DNA of 64,000 nucleotides. Source: Candidatus Microgenomates bacterium. GTDB taxonomy: Bacteria; Patescibacteria; JACPGU01. Where the stretch lies: assembly GCA_016188915.1 (NCBI GenBank), contig JACPGU010000001.1, positions 124,001 through 188,000 on the forward strand, in the 5' to 3' direction. A program made the position numbers and the translations under genes. The notes beneath the pieces are model-generated. The model made no database searches. It saw only the letters and a program-made list of their open reading frames with translations, and was not told where the DNA came from. This document shows positions 49,363 to 57,913 of the stretch, piece after piece. Position 1 is the first letter of the stretch; each line of letters starts with the position of its first letter.

Positions 49363-51603
49363 TTAGCCTCTTTTTTTAATCCGCAAACTATTGACTACCA
49401 CCGACACGGAAGAAAAGGCCATGGCTCCCGCCGCAATCATCGGACTCAAGAGCCCTACCGCCGCCAGTGGAATAGCCGCCGCATTGTAGGCAAAGGCCCA
49501 GAAAAGATTTTGCTGTATAACACGAAAAGTTTTTTGCGAAAGAGCAATCGCTTCTACCACCTTCATCGGACTGCCTTTGACAATCACGATGTTGCCCGCT
49601 TCAATGGCGATGTCCGTTCCCGTTCCCATGGCGATGCCGAAATCTGATTGCGCCAAAGCCGGCGCGTCGTTGATACCATCGCCGATAAAAGCGATTTTCT
49701 TCCCCTCCTCCTGCAATTTTTTGACAATAGCCGCTTTTTCCTGTGGCAGAACTTCGGCAAAAATCTGATCTATTTTAAGTTCTCGGCCGATAGCTTCGGC
49801 GGTTTTTTGATTGTCGCCGGTAATCATTATTGCCGCGATATTTTTATTTTTTAATTGTCTGATCGCTTCTACCGCGTCCGGCTTTACCGTGTCGGCGATA
49901 GCGACAAGACCCAAAATCTCTTTTTCTCTGACAATCATCACCACTGTCTTGGCTTCAGCTTGGAGTTTCCGCAAAAAAGTTTCATCCTTCAATTTTACGC
50001 CCAATTCTTCCGCCATTTTCTCGTTGCCTACCGCCACCTGTTTCCCGCCAATAAATCCTTTAACTCCCTTGCCGGCCACATTTTCAAATTTTTCCACTTC
50101 CAGCAATTTCACTCCGTCTTTCTCCGCCCTCTCCACGATCGCTCGCGCCAGAGGATGGTCAGAATTTTTGTCGAGCGAGGCGGCTACTGTCAGCACACCC
50201 CGAGGAGACACCTCGGGGCTCCCCGAGGTGTCTCCTCGGGGGATAACAACGATATCCGTTACCACCGGCTTCCCCTCCGTCAGGGTCCCGGTTTTGTCAA
50301 AAATCACCGCGTCAATTTTTTTGCCTTTTTCTAAAGACTCGCCGTTTTTGATGAGGATTCCTTTTTTCGCTCCCAGCCCTGTCCCGACCATGATGGCCGT
50401 AGGCGTAGCCAGACCGAGCGCGCAAGGACAAGCGATGACCAAGACCGCCACGGCTGGCACGAAAGCGGAAGCGATGTCACCTGTCGCCCAATACCAAATG
50501 CCAAAAGTAATAATAGCAATCAAGAAAACCACCGGCACAAAGATAGAAGAGATCTTGTCCGCCAATTTTTGAATCGGCGCTTTTTGCGTCTGCGCGTCAG
50601 AGACCATTTGGACGATTTGGGAGAGGACAGTTTCAGCCCCCACCTTGGTCGCTTTCATAATAATCACGCCGTTGATATTGATGGTGGCGGCAAAAACTCC
50701 ATCGAAGATATTTTTTTCTACCGGCATACTCTCGCCGGTCAGCATAGATTCATCAATAGTCGTCTCTCCTTTTGTAATTTCTCCGTCAGTCGGGATTTTT
50801 TCACCCGGCAAAACACGCAGGGTGTCTCCTACTTGCACTTGTTCAATCGGAATCTCTTTTTCTTGGTCACCTTCTACTAGTCGCGCGGTCTTGGCGCCCA
50901 ATTTCAGCAATTTCTCAATCGCCTCACTCGCTTGTCCGCGACTTTTGGCTTCAAAATAGCGCCCTAGTAAAATCAGCGCCGTAATCACCGCGCCGATTTC
51001 AAAATACAGGTCCTTTCCTCCGGAAGACAATTCCCAAAAGCTAAAGATCAGAGCCGCCAAAGTACCGACAGAAATCAGCGTATTCATATCGGCGGAAAAA
51101 TAGCGTAATTGTTTGGCCGCGCCACGGTGAAATTCCCAACCGATGACAAGAATGACGACGGTGGACAATACTGCTTCAATAATCATGCTGGCGTTGAAAC
51201 CAAAATACTCCCAGGGCAATTCTATTTTGCCCATGGCTATAATCAGTGGCGGTAAGGCTAGAATAAGCGCGATAATTGCCCTGTTTCTGGCTTTCAAAGT
51301 TTCAGCCGATCCCGAAGGATGGTGATGGGAGTGGTCCGCCTTATGAGACGAAGCATGCCTGCCCGCCGAAATGGAGGGCTTCGTCTCTACATGATCCATT
51401 ACGGCTTTGTAGCCAACCTTTGCTACTGCCTGATGGAGATCGTGTTCGGAAGCCAGATTTTCGTCAAATTCTACCGTGGCGCTCCGCAACGCCAGATTGA
51501 CCGAAGCGGATTTGACGCCCGGCACTTTTTGTAGCGCTTTTTCGTTTTTTAGAACACAGCTGGCGCAATGCAAACCCTCAATGGCAAAAGTTGTTTTTTT
51601 CAT
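49363..51603 (-). CDS. copA: copper-translocating P1B-type ATPase
   Basis: 746 residues. One HMA domain with GLHCASC at residue 9, a His-rich linker (SSHKADHSHHHPSGS, about 88-102), eight membrane helices with the CPCALG metal site, DKTGTLTEG phosphorylation loop, HPLARAIV (HP motif) and GDGINDAPAL hinge. It exports Cu(I). Two palindromic elements are inside the gene: one at 50198-50241, encoding PRGDTSGSPEVSPRG near the phosphorylation domain, and one at 51345-51387 in the linker. Neighbour of a second HMA protein, so a copper-handling module. Confidence 0.95.
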   Translation of the reverse strand: MKKTTFAIEGLHCASCVLKNEKALQKVPGVKSASVNLALRSATVEFDENLASEHDLHQAVAKVGYKAVMDHVETKPSISAGRHASSHKADHSHHHPSGSAETLKARNRAIIALILALPPLIIAMGKIELPWEYFGFNASMIIEAVLSTVVILVIGWEFHRGAAKQLRYFSADMNTLISVGTLAALIFSFWELSSGGKDLYFEIGAVITALILLGRYFEAKSRGQASEAIEKLLKLGAKTARLVEGDQEKEIPIEQVQVGDTLRVLPGEKIPTDGEITKGETTIDESMLTGESMPVEKNIFDGVFAATININGVIIMKATKVGAETVLSQIVQMVSDAQTQKAPIQKLADKISSIFVPVVFLIAIITFGIWYWATGDIASAFVPAVAVLVIACPCALGLATPTAIMVGTGLGAKKGILIKNGESLEKGKKIDAVIFDKTGTLTEGKPVVTDIVVIPRGDTSGSPEVSPRGVLTVAASLDKNSDHPLARAIVERAEKDGVKLLEVEKFENVAGKGVKGFIGGKQVAVGNEKMAEELGVKLKDETFLRKLQAEAKTVVMIVREKEILGLVAIADTVKPDAVEAIRQLKNKNIAAIMITGDNQKTAEAIGRELKIDQIFAEVLPQEKAAIVKKLQEEGKKIAFIGDGINDAPALAQSDFGIAMGTGTDIAIEAGNIVIVKGSPMKVVEAIALSQKTFRVIQQNLFWAFAYNAAAIPLAAVGLLSPMIAAGAMAFSSVSVVVNSLRIKKRG
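50198..50241. repeat. palindromic element inside copA
   Basis: Two 21-nt arms, CCCCGAGGAGACACCTCGGG(G) and its reverse complement, with a 2-nt centre; each arm is itself nearly palindromic. Confidence 0.9.
51345..51387. repeat. GAGACGAAGC inverted repeat in the copA linker
   Basis: Arms GAGACGAAGC and GCTTCGTCTC around 23 nt. The same word forms the palindrome at 57688-57717. Confidence 0.8.
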
Positions 51604-51869
51604 GATGTGTATATTTTACTTTTAACAACGATTAAGTCTTCTAAGTATATTCCTACTGTCAATTTCTAAATCCTAATTTCTAATTTCTAAACAAACCTTA
51701 AATCCTAAAACCCAATTACAGAAACGCTCGCTCTTTAAGGTTCGACCTCCCTCCAGAGGCGGGCGAGTAAACAGCCAATTCTCAAGGTCGAACCTTTTCT
51801 CGCTCGCTTAATTTCTCCCGCCTCCTTTATCCAAATATATTGTTGGCGGGACCCCGCCAAAGGCGGTGG
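51604..51869. other. intergenic region with long hairpin and degenerate words
   Basis: Contains aaatcctaatttctaa-type words (51660-51715) and a long imperfect hairpin joining AAGGTTCGACC (about 51738) with GGTCGAACCTT (about 51788), flanked by CGCTCGCT words. No gene. Confidence 0.6.
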
Positions 51870-53222
51870 TTAATTTCTAACTTCAAATCCCGCTCCCGGC
51901 GTCGTCATCCCCATCGCGCAGTAAAAGGGATAAAATCCGGGCTTGGGAAAATTGAGCTTGATGGTTTTCGTACCCTTTTGTGGCAAAATTTCTTGAATAT
52001 CCAAATCAGGCAAAATCAAAATCCGCGCGCAACCGGCGGCATTAGCGCCATCCACCACCCACTCAATATCCGTATTGGCAAGAACGGTAAAATTGGCTGG
52101 AAAATAATCGTAGCCCTCTACCTTCATTTTTACTTTGTTTTTGATAGTTGTATTATCCTCCTTTTCTCCTATCTTTGGCAAATTAAACGAAACTGGAGTT
52201 TCCGCCTTGGCCAAAATTTTTCCCACCCCCAAGAGATTGGCTCCGCCATTTAGACCAAATATCCCCAACACGATGACGATAAGACCTGCCGTCGTAACAA
52301 AATATCTTTTGGCTGTCCCTTGCAGAAAATTAGCCATCGCCCCCACTGAAAGCAGACCCGGCAGAGTCCCTAGCGCAAAGATTCCCATGGTCAGCATACC
52401 GAGAACGAATCCGCCTTGCGACAAAACATAGAGCTGGAGCGCTTGTGTGAATCCGCAAGGCAGGAAGAAGGTAAGGGCTCCCAAAACAAAAGGCTTCGCG
52501 CCTCCACTTTTTGCTTGATGATGAGAAAAATGACCGAAAATTTTTGGCATTTTCAACCCCAAAAGCCCAAGTTTCGGGAAGATGCCCAACATTTGTACGC
52601 CCAAAATCATCATGGCGAAAGAAGCGATGATGGTAATCAGACCGCTCATCTTTGGCGAGAGAGAAAAGCTACTTCCCAGGACCCCCACTAAACCACCCAG
52701 TAAGGAGTAAGAGATGATCCGACCGAAGTTGAAAGACAGTTGCGCGCGCCACAGAAAACTTTTTTTCATCCCTTGCTCCAAGAGACGGGTGGAGATAGAA
52801 ACCAAAAGTCCGCCGGTGACCGCCATGCAAGTGGAAAAAGCGGCGACTAACCCCAGGAGAAAAACGAATCCATAGCTCATTTCTTCTTTGATGCCGAAGC
52901 CTTCCGGCAATAGATCTAATTTTTTGAGCAAAATGTAAACAGAAAGAAGCAGTAACGCCAGCGCTCCGATCTCGCTCCAGCGATTGACTGACGGCGTCGT
53001 CTTGAGACTCTCTCCTTCGCGAAAAACCCGGTAGTCCGTATCAGCCAAAAGACTATTTAATTTGGCCAGATCCGGCTCGCGCTCCGCGTAGATTTTTAAG
53101 CCTCCCAGAGCCGTGCTGGCGCGCGCCTTGACTGCTCCGGGAAGTGTCATCGCCACCTTTTCTAAAGTGATTTCACAAGCGGCGCAATGCATGCCGGAGA
53201 CTTTGAATTTATATTTTTGCAT
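51870..53222 (-). CDS. HMA domain - SafE/DsbD-like membrane domain - cupredoxin-like fusion
   Basis: 450 residues. Residues 1-65 form an HMA domain with GMHCAACE; residues about 85-335 form a six-helix membrane domain of the TauE/SafE or UreH/DsbD type (VAAFSTCMAVTGGLLVSIST, GALTFFLPCGFTQALQLYVL); residues about 355-450 form a cupredoxin-like domain ending FYPFYCAMGMTTPGAGFEV, with the Cys and Met of a type-1-like copper site. The domains suggest metal transfer from cytoplasm to an outer copper-binding domain. Next to copA on the same strand. Confidence 0.9.
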   Translation of the reverse strand: MQKYKFKVSGMHCAACEITLEKVAMTLPGAVKARASTALGGLKIYAEREPDLAKLNSLLADTDYRVFREGESLKTTPSVNRWSEIGALALLLLSVYILLKKLDLLPEGFGIKEEMSYGFVFLLGLVAAFSTCMAVTGGLLVSISTRLLEQGMKKSFLWRAQLSFNFGRIISYSLLGGLVGVLGSSFSLSPKMSGLITIIASFAMMILGVQMLGIFPKLGLLGLKMPKIFGHFSHHQAKSGGAKPFVLGALTFFLPCGFTQALQLYVLSQGGFVLGMLTMGIFALGTLPGLLSVGAMANFLQGTAKRYFVTTAGLIVIVLGIFGLNGGANLLGVGKILAKAETPVSFNLPKIGEKEDNTTIKNKVKMKVEGYDYFPANFTVLANTDIEWVVDGANAAGCARILILPDLDIQEILPQKGTKTIKLNFPKPGFYPFYCAMGMTTPGAGFEVRN

Positions 53223-53253
53223 ATAGAGTATTGATGATTATTTTACGAGAGTT

Positions 53254-53301
53254 ACGAAGGAGAGACCTTCGGATCCTCTGAGTCGAAGGTCTCTCCTTCG
53301 T
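53254..53301. repeat. 18-nt-arm inverted repeat upstream of the HMA fusion gene
   Basis: ACGAAGGAGAGACCTTCG and CGAAGGTCTCTCCTTCGT with a 12-nt loop, same style as the in-gene palindromes. Confidence 0.85.
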
Positions 53302-53361
53302 GGGAAATCTTAAGCAACGCAAAAAGGCGTATTCAAATACGTCAAAGAAAATCAGGAGAAC

Positions 53362-53760
53362 TTAGAAAAGTTTGGGGTTCAAAATACCGGCGGAAAAAAG
53401 TTGTGGCCAAAGATAGAGCGACCGGAGGAAAATTCGCCGTTGCCGATAAAATTTTTTAGAAAAGAAGCGCGCTTCGTATGAAATAACTTCAACTAAGTAA
53501 AGTGAGACTATCAACAAAAGAGCCAAAGAAAAATAATTCATCACGCCGGCAAATCTTGTCTGCCAATCGGTGATTTGCTGGACAACATTCAAAGGACAAA
53601 AAAGATTGGGGCCGTGGCTCATTGAAACGCACTGGGATGCTTGTTCCGCGTGGCTGTTAGCAAAACTGAAATTAATGCCAAAAATAGCTACGACGAGATA
53701 AAGCGAAGTGAAACTGATAGTCAAAACACGCAAAATATTTTTGGTCAAAACAAATGTCAT
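53362..53760 (-). CDS. small membrane protein beside the copper genes
   Basis: 132 residues. An N-terminal hydrophobic segment (VLTISFTSLYLVVAIFGINFSFA) that may be a signal peptide, a short loop with Met/His/Cys (QCVSMSHGPNLFCPLNVV) that could touch metal, a second membrane segment (YFSLALLLIVSLYLVEVI) and a basic tail. Start 9 nt after an extended -10 like TGGTAAAAT. Role in copper handling is only inferred from position. Confidence 0.6.
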   Translation of the reverse strand: MTFVLTKNILRVLTISFTSLYLVVAIFGINFSFANSHAEQASQCVSMSHGPNLFCPLNVVQQITDWQTRFAGVMNYFSLALLLIVSLYLVEVISYEARFFSKKFYRQRRIFLRSLYLWPQLFSAGILNPKLF

Positions 53761-53820
53761 AACACTAATATTTTACCACAAATTTTTTACATAGCAAAAA
53801 AGAATTTATCGAAACTTATC

Positions 53821-55272
53821 TCATTTCATTTTTTTTCTCAACACTTCCATCACCACCTCCGGGTTGGCTTGGCCACGGGTCACCTTCATCACTTGCCCGA
53901 CAAAAAAGCCGAGGATTTCTGTCTTGCCGGCGCGGTATTGCGCCACCGGCCCGGGATTGGCGGCAATAATTTCCTGAATGATTTTCTCCAGCTCTCCAAT
54001 ATCCGAGATCTGCTTGATACCTTCGGCAGATATAATTTCATCCGCGCTCCGACCGCTCTCCGCCATTTTGGCAAAAACATCTTTGGCTATTTTACTAGAA
54101 ATCTCGCCCGACTCGATCTTGCTCGCCAAATCTGCCAGATCAGTTGGTTTGATTTTGAAATCGGCAATCGTTTGATTGTTAGCGTTCAGATAACCCAAAA
54201 CATCGGTCAAAAGTAAAGAGGCGGTCTTTTTTCGTAGAGACAATTCATGAATTGTCTCTACCGCAGTTTCAAAATACCCTGCTAGATCTATATCACCGAC
54301 AAAAACTTCCGTGTCTTTCTCATTCAACCCAAAATCTTTCCCATATCTCTCTCTTTTCTCCGCCGGTAGCTCCGGTATTTGTCGTTTTAATTCTTCTAAG
54401 TCAAATGCCTGTTTGTGATTTGAGATTTGTGATTTGTCGTTTCCGACGCGAAGCGGAGGCAAGTCTGGTTCCGGAAAGTACCGGTAGTCATGCGCCTGTT
54501 CCTTACTCCTCTGCGAAAAAGTTTTTTGCTTCGCCTCGTCCCAACCGCGCGTTTCTTGCGTCACCTTCCCGCCTTCCTCCAAAATTTCTGTCTGCCTTTT
54601 GATCTCGTACGCCAACGCCTTTTCCACTGACGCAAAAGAATTCATATTTTTCACCTCCGCTTTTTTGCCCAGCTCTTTCTGTCCCACGGGACGAACAGAG
54701 ATATTAGCATCGCACCGCAAATGTCCTTTTTCCATATCGGCATCAGAAATGTCAAGATAACGCAAGATGAGGCGCAATTCCTGCATGAAAGTTTTGGCCT
54801 CTTGTGGCGTAGAAAAACACGGATTAGTAACGATTTCCAAAAGTGGCGTTCCCGCGCGATTCAAATCCACCAGCGAATAGTCGCCAGCGTGGATTAATTT
54901 CCCCGCGTCTTCTTCGAGGTGGATGTGTTCGATGGTGAAAGTTTTGCTGTCAATCTCTAGCTCTCCTCCTACCAACGGCGGGGTGGTCTGACTGGTTATC
55001 TGATACGCCTTTGGTAGGTCGGGATAGAAATATTGCTTGCGTTCAAAATTAAATTGGGGCGAGATCTGGCACCCCAAGGCTAGACCCAAAAGATAGGTCC
55101 ATTCCAGCGCTTGACGATTGGCGACCGGCAAAGTCCCGGGATGCCCCATGCACACGGGACAAGTGACGGTATTAGGCTCTTTGCCTTCGGCGTCATTATC
55201 GCAACTACAAAACATCTTGCTCTTTGTTTTGAGCTGGCAGTGGATTTCCAGACCGATGACTGGTTCGTACAT
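53821..55272 (-). CDS. gatB: aspartyl/glutamyl-tRNA amidotransferase subunit B
   Basis: 483 residues. VIGLEIHCQLKTKSKMFCSC at the start, CPVCMGHPGTLPVANRQALE, YFYPDLPKAYQITSQ and the C-terminal YqeY-like helical domain are typical. GatB binds the misacylated tRNA in GatCAB. A 28-nt perfect palindrome (54234-54261) is inside the gene and encodes AVETIHELSL, and a degenerate word at 54411-54440 encodes KSQISNHKQ. gatA and gatC are not adjacent; a short gatA tail is at 61932. Confidence 0.95.
   Translation of the reverse strand: MYEPVIGLEIHCQLKTKSKMFCSCDNDAEGKEPNTVTCPVCMGHPGTLPVANRQALEWTYLLGLALGCQISPQFNFERKQYFYPDLPKAYQITSQTTPPLVGGELEIDSKTFTIEHIHLEEDAGKLIHAGDYSLVDLNRAGTPLLEIVTNPCFSTPQEAKTFMQELRLILRYLDISDADMEKGHLRCDANISVRPVGQKELGKKAEVKNMNSFASVEKALAYEIKRQTEILEEGGKVTQETRGWDEAKQKTFSQRSKEQAHDYRYFPEPDLPPLRVGNDKSQISNHKQAFDLEELKRQIPELPAEKRERYGKDFGLNEKDTEVFVGDIDLAGYFETAVETIHELSLRKKTASLLLTDVLGYLNANNQTIADFKIKPTDLADLASKIESGEISSKIAKDVFAKMAESGRSADEIISAEGIKQISDIGELEKIIQEIIAANPGPVAQYRAGKTEILGFFVGQVMKVTRGQANPEVVMEVLRKKMK
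54234..54261. repeat. 28-nt perfect palindrome inside gatB
   Basis: GTAGAGACAATTCA followed by its reverse complement. Same GTAGAGAC family as 57688-57717. Confidence 0.9.
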
Positions 55273-55316
55273 TTTAGTATTAAGTATTAAGTATTAGGTA
55301 TTAGGTATTAAGTATA
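55273..55316. repeat. TATTAAGTATTAGG degenerate tandem words
   Basis: About six imperfect copies of TATTAAG/TATTAGG directly upstream of gatB; the complementary word occurs in the coding sequence at 2627-2660. Confidence 0.8.
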
Positions 55317-55356
55317 GCAGAAAAAAGATTTTCTAAAAAGCTGGCAAATTTTATTC

Positions 55357-55385
55357 TTGAATATTAAAAAGTATTGGTGTATGAT
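55357..55385 (+). promoter_or_regulatory. promoter of the gene at 55433
   Basis: TTGAAT at 55357-55362, 17-nt spacer, TATGAT at 55380-55385. Confidence 0.6.
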
Positions 55386-55432
55386 AAGCCAGTCTTTTGA
55401 AGACCAATCCACCTTGACAAAGGAGACCTGTA

Positions 55433-55810
55433 ATGAAACCTCTCGCAAAAACGGGCCTTCCGAAAGGTGGCTCGCCCGATTCGCTACGGCAGATTTTTAT
55501 GGTCATACATTCCAACGGTTCTTCTCGGCGCAAATTACATCTGGGCGTCAGCGGAAATCCGAGAACATGGATGAGAGCCAAAGGCGACCAAAAGTTTTAT
55601 ATTCGCTACCACGTCTGGACTTGCGCCCTAGAAGGATCCGAAAAAGATGTCCTTTCTCGCGCCCTGCCTCTGGCCGAACAAGGCGGAGTTCAAATGGCTG
55701 ACATCTTCGCCTTTCAGATCTCTCCGCTAGTCAGCGAGAGTCAAAGTCTACACCAAGTAACGCTTTTTTACTTCACCGAGGAAAAACGGGCAAACTCCGC
55801 TAAAAAATAA
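55433..55810 (+). CDS. orphan small protein of unknown function
   Basis: 125 residues; AAAGGAG about 10 nt before ATG. Basic N-terminal part (SNGSSRRKLHLGVSGNPRTW) and a mixed C-terminal part (QMADIFAFQISPLVSESQSL, VTLFYFTEEK). No known domain or membrane segment. Own promoter and terminator. Confidence 0.6.
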   Translation: MKPLAKTGLPKGGSPDSLRQIFMVIHSNGSSRRKLHLGVSGNPRTWMRAKGDQKFYIRYHVWTCALEGSEKDVLSRALPLAEQGGVQMADIFAFQISPLVSESQSLHQVTLFYFTEEKRANSAKK

Positions 55811-55942
55811 CCCGCCATATAACTTTTGTTCGCACTTCGTCCGGGAATAGTTTCCGGTTTCTGCTATTCTCGGCAATATCGCTTTTGGCGCTTCCCCGCT
55901 TCCCCCTCGCGCCGGCCGATATTCTCCAATCTTTCCGCCGGC

Positions 55943-55971
55943 AAACCACCCCTCAAAAGGTGGTTTTATTT
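55943..55971 (+). terminator. terminator of the gene at 55433
   Basis: AACCACC-CCTCAAAA-GGTGGTT followed by TTATTTTG. Confidence 0.7.
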
Positions 55972-55990
55972 TGCTTTCTTTGGAAAACTA

Positions 55991-56019
55991 TTGACTTTTA
56001 TCATAAAAAGGTGTATAAT
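55991..56019 (+). promoter_or_regulatory. promoter of the gene at 56063
   Basis: TTGACT at 55991-55996, 17-nt spacer, TATAAT at 56014-56019. It excludes the upstream ATG at 56018 as a start. Confidence 0.75.
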
Positions 56020-56062
56020 GATAGAGTGGTTTAAAAAATTGAAAGGGGGCCAAACGGCCATC

Positions 56063-56683
56063 ATGAAGATCATTTACAGGAAGAATGGGGAGGAGCGGGA
56101 GACCCAACTATCCCACCTGGTTTTCAGGGGGATCGTCTGGAAGGTGGAGGAGAGATTCAAAAACAAATTCCTCCAGATTTACGCGACTCTCGAGATGCGC
56201 GGACATCTCTCGACCGTCCTCAAAACGGTCAAAGAAAAAGGGCTGCACGCCATCGCGCAGGAGGCGTCTCCTCCGCTGTGGTTCGTCGCCTCCAACCCGG
56301 AACTCTTGGAAGAACAGGGGCTATCGTTCTCTCAAAGGGAAAATACCCTGATCATCATCAAGAAGAAGTTCCCGAAGAAGCTCCAGGATGATCCCTCTTT
56401 GGGGATTAACAGCAAATTGGTGATTGTTTGCCAAAAGGTGCAGAAACTGGAAGATCTTCTCCGGCAAGAGGAGGAGACTCGGAGGATCGTCTTGCAGGCG
56501 ATCAATCCTGGCCGGAATGCGGAATTGGTGGGAAAACCCACCCCGCCACCTGCTCCTCCGTCACCTGCCTCGCCACCGACTCTGCAGCCTGGGCTGCAGG
56601 AAGCGATCGAGAAAATCGGCGAAGAAGACACCGTCAAAATGACGGCCAAGGCGGAGAGGGAAAAGAAAAGACTGGTGGCCTGA
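56063..56683 (+). CDS. orphan protein, part before an in-frame UGA
   Basis: 206 residues from ATG 56063 (AAGGGGG about 13 nt upstream, rather far). Mixed alpha/beta N-terminal domain (MKIIYRKNGEERETQLSHLV ... LWFVASNPELLEEQGLSF), a Pro-rich linker (TPPPAPPSPASPPT) and a charged helix (EEDTVKMTAKAEREKKRL). At 56681 a TGA interrupts the helix; the same frame continues without any other stop to 56935. No known domain. Confidence 0.6.
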   Translation: MKIIYRKNGEERETQLSHLVFRGIVWKVEERFKNKFLQIYATLEMRGHLSTVLKTVKEKGLHAIAQEASPPLWFVASNPELLEEQGLSFSQRENTLIIIKKKFPKKLQDDPSLGINSKLVIVCQKVQKLEDLLRQEEETRRIVLQAINPGRNAELVGKPTPPPAPPSPASPPTLQPGLQEAIEKIGEEDTVKMTAKAEREKKRLVA

Positions 56684-56935
56684 GAGCTGGAAAAGCGACT
56701 CCGGGAGGCCGAAAGGGAATCGGCCAAAAAGCCCCCTCGTCAAAAAAAGGACTGGCAGAAGACCGAACGAGGGCGGAGGACTCTGGCCCGGGCAGGCAAA
56801 GGCACCTCCAACCGCCGAACCGGCTGGGATCCCAAGAAAGGGGTTAACCCCGCCGCCGACACCCACGGCCGCAAAAACGGCGGCAAGGCCAAGGCGACCG
56901 GGAAAAACGGCGGAGCCAAGGCCGGGAAGAAGTGA
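56684..56935 (+). CDS. continuation of the 56063 frame after UGA
   Basis: 83 codons in frame, starting ELEKRLREAERESAKK, which continues the same charged helix, then a Lys/Gly/Arg-rich tail (WQKTERGRRTLARAGKG, GRKNGGKAKATGKNGGAK). The base composition and protein character do not change across the TGA, so the two parts were one gene of 290 residues. Readthrough, a recent nonsense mutation or an assembly error are possible. There is no ribosome site for separate initiation. Confidence 0.5.
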   Translation, partial: ELEKRLREAERESAKKPPRQKKDWQKTERGRRTLARAGKGTSNRRTGWDPKKGVNPAADTHGRKNGGKAKATGKNGGAKAGKK

Positions 56936-56962
56936 TTTCAAAGGACGCGCGTAGCGCGTCCG

Positions 56963-56994
56963 CCAGCACCCCCGAAAGGGGGTGTTTTTTATGC
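56963..56994 (+). terminator. terminator of the gene at 56063
   Basis: CACCCCC-GAAA-GGGGGTG followed by TTTTTT, with a second small stem GGACGCGC/GCGCGTCC just upstream. Confidence 0.85.
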
Positions 56995-57076
56995 GCGAAT
57001 TTTTGAGAATAAGCAATTTAGAACTATGCTATAATGTGTTTACGACCTATCACCTATAATCTATCACCTAATTACA

Positions 57077-57907
57077 ATGTTCTGCTATTTCAACGACAAA
57101 ATAGTGCCTCTGGAAGAAATCAAAATCTCACCCTATGATTTAGGCTTTTTGCGCGGTTTTGGTGTTTTTGATTTCCTCCGCACCTATGGCGGGAAACCAT
57201 TTCGATTGGCTGACCATATCAAAAGATTTCGAGCCAGCGCCAATATCACCAAACTCCCCGTCCCCTATTCCGATGGGAAAATAATGGAGCTGACCGAAGA
57301 ATTATTGGAAAAAAACGGCCGACCGGAGTGCTGTATCAGAATCATGCTCTCGGGTGGTGTAGAACCAAAACTTACCGCGCCGACTTTTCTGATTTTAATT
57401 GAACCCCTCCATACTTTTCCATCCGAATGTTATACGAAAGGTATCAAGGTCGCGACTATTAACGAGCATCGACTTTATCCGACAGCCAAAACGACCTGCT
57501 ATTTGCCGGCATTGAAAGCCCAACAAGAATTAAAAAATGAAAATCCTTTTGAAGTTATCTACGCGCCCGACGGCAATGTCTTGGAGGCCTCCACCGCCAA
57601 CATTTTCATTGTCAAAAATGGAAAGCTCATCACGCCAAAAGATGGTATTCTGCTTGGTATCACCCGACAGGTGGTGCTAGAGCTATCTGTAGAGACGAAG
57701 CATGCTTCGTCTCTACAGGCGACAGAGTCCGTAATCGTCCTTCAAGAATTATATACCGCCAATGAATGTTTCCTGACCGCCAGCAACAAAGAAATAATGC
57801 CGGTAACCGAAATAGACGGCCGAAAAATCGGTGATGGGCAAGTGGGCAAAATAACGAAAGAAGTGATGAAACGATTTACCGAATATACAGGCGTTGCTAT
57901 AGTTTGA
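57077..57907 (+). CDS. class IV PLP-dependent aminotransferase
   Basis: 276 residues, typical for branched-chain aminotransferase, D-amino acid aminotransferase or aminodeoxychorismate lyase. FNDKIVPLEEIKISPYDLGFLRG start, the PLP Lys in YLPALKAQQELK near residue 142, and EASTANIFIVKNGKLITP (PLP phosphate site) are present. A 30-nt perfect palindrome (57688-57717) inside the gene encodes SVETKHASSLQA between two conserved segments. Exact substrate not determinable. No ribosome site. Confidence 0.88.
   Translation: MFCYFNDKIVPLEEIKISPYDLGFLRGFGVFDFLRTYGGKPFRLADHIKRFRASANITKLPVPYSDGKIMELTEELLEKNGRPECCIRIMLSGGVEPKLTAPTFLILIEPLHTFPSECYTKGIKVATINEHRLYPTAKTTCYLPALKAQQELKNENPFEVIYAPDGNVLEASTANIFIVKNGKLITPKDGILLGITRQVVLELSVETKHASSLQATESVIVLQELYTANECFLTASNKEIMPVTEIDGRKIGDGQVGKITKEVMKRFTEYTGVAIV
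57688..57717. repeat. 30-nt perfect palindrome inside the aminotransferase gene
   Basis: TGTAGAGACGAAGCA then its exact reverse complement; the word GTAGAGACGAAGC also forms elements at 51345 and, partly, at 59777-59791. Confidence 0.9.
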
Positions 57908-57913
57908 GAAAAA

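Noticed and set aside
56018..56062. ATG 56018 as start of the orphan gene
   Set aside because: It overlaps the -10 box of the promoter, so it would not be in the transcript.
56681..56683. UGA as a sense codon genome-wide (as in Gracilibacteria/SR1)
   Set aside because: Many clear genes here end at UGA with immediate overlap or terminators, and no other core gene has an internal UGA.
56428..56847. Overlapping 139-codon frame across the in-frame UGA
   Set aside because: Composition (Arg/Pro/Gly-rich antiframe) is that of a shadow; the in-frame continuation explains the DNA better.
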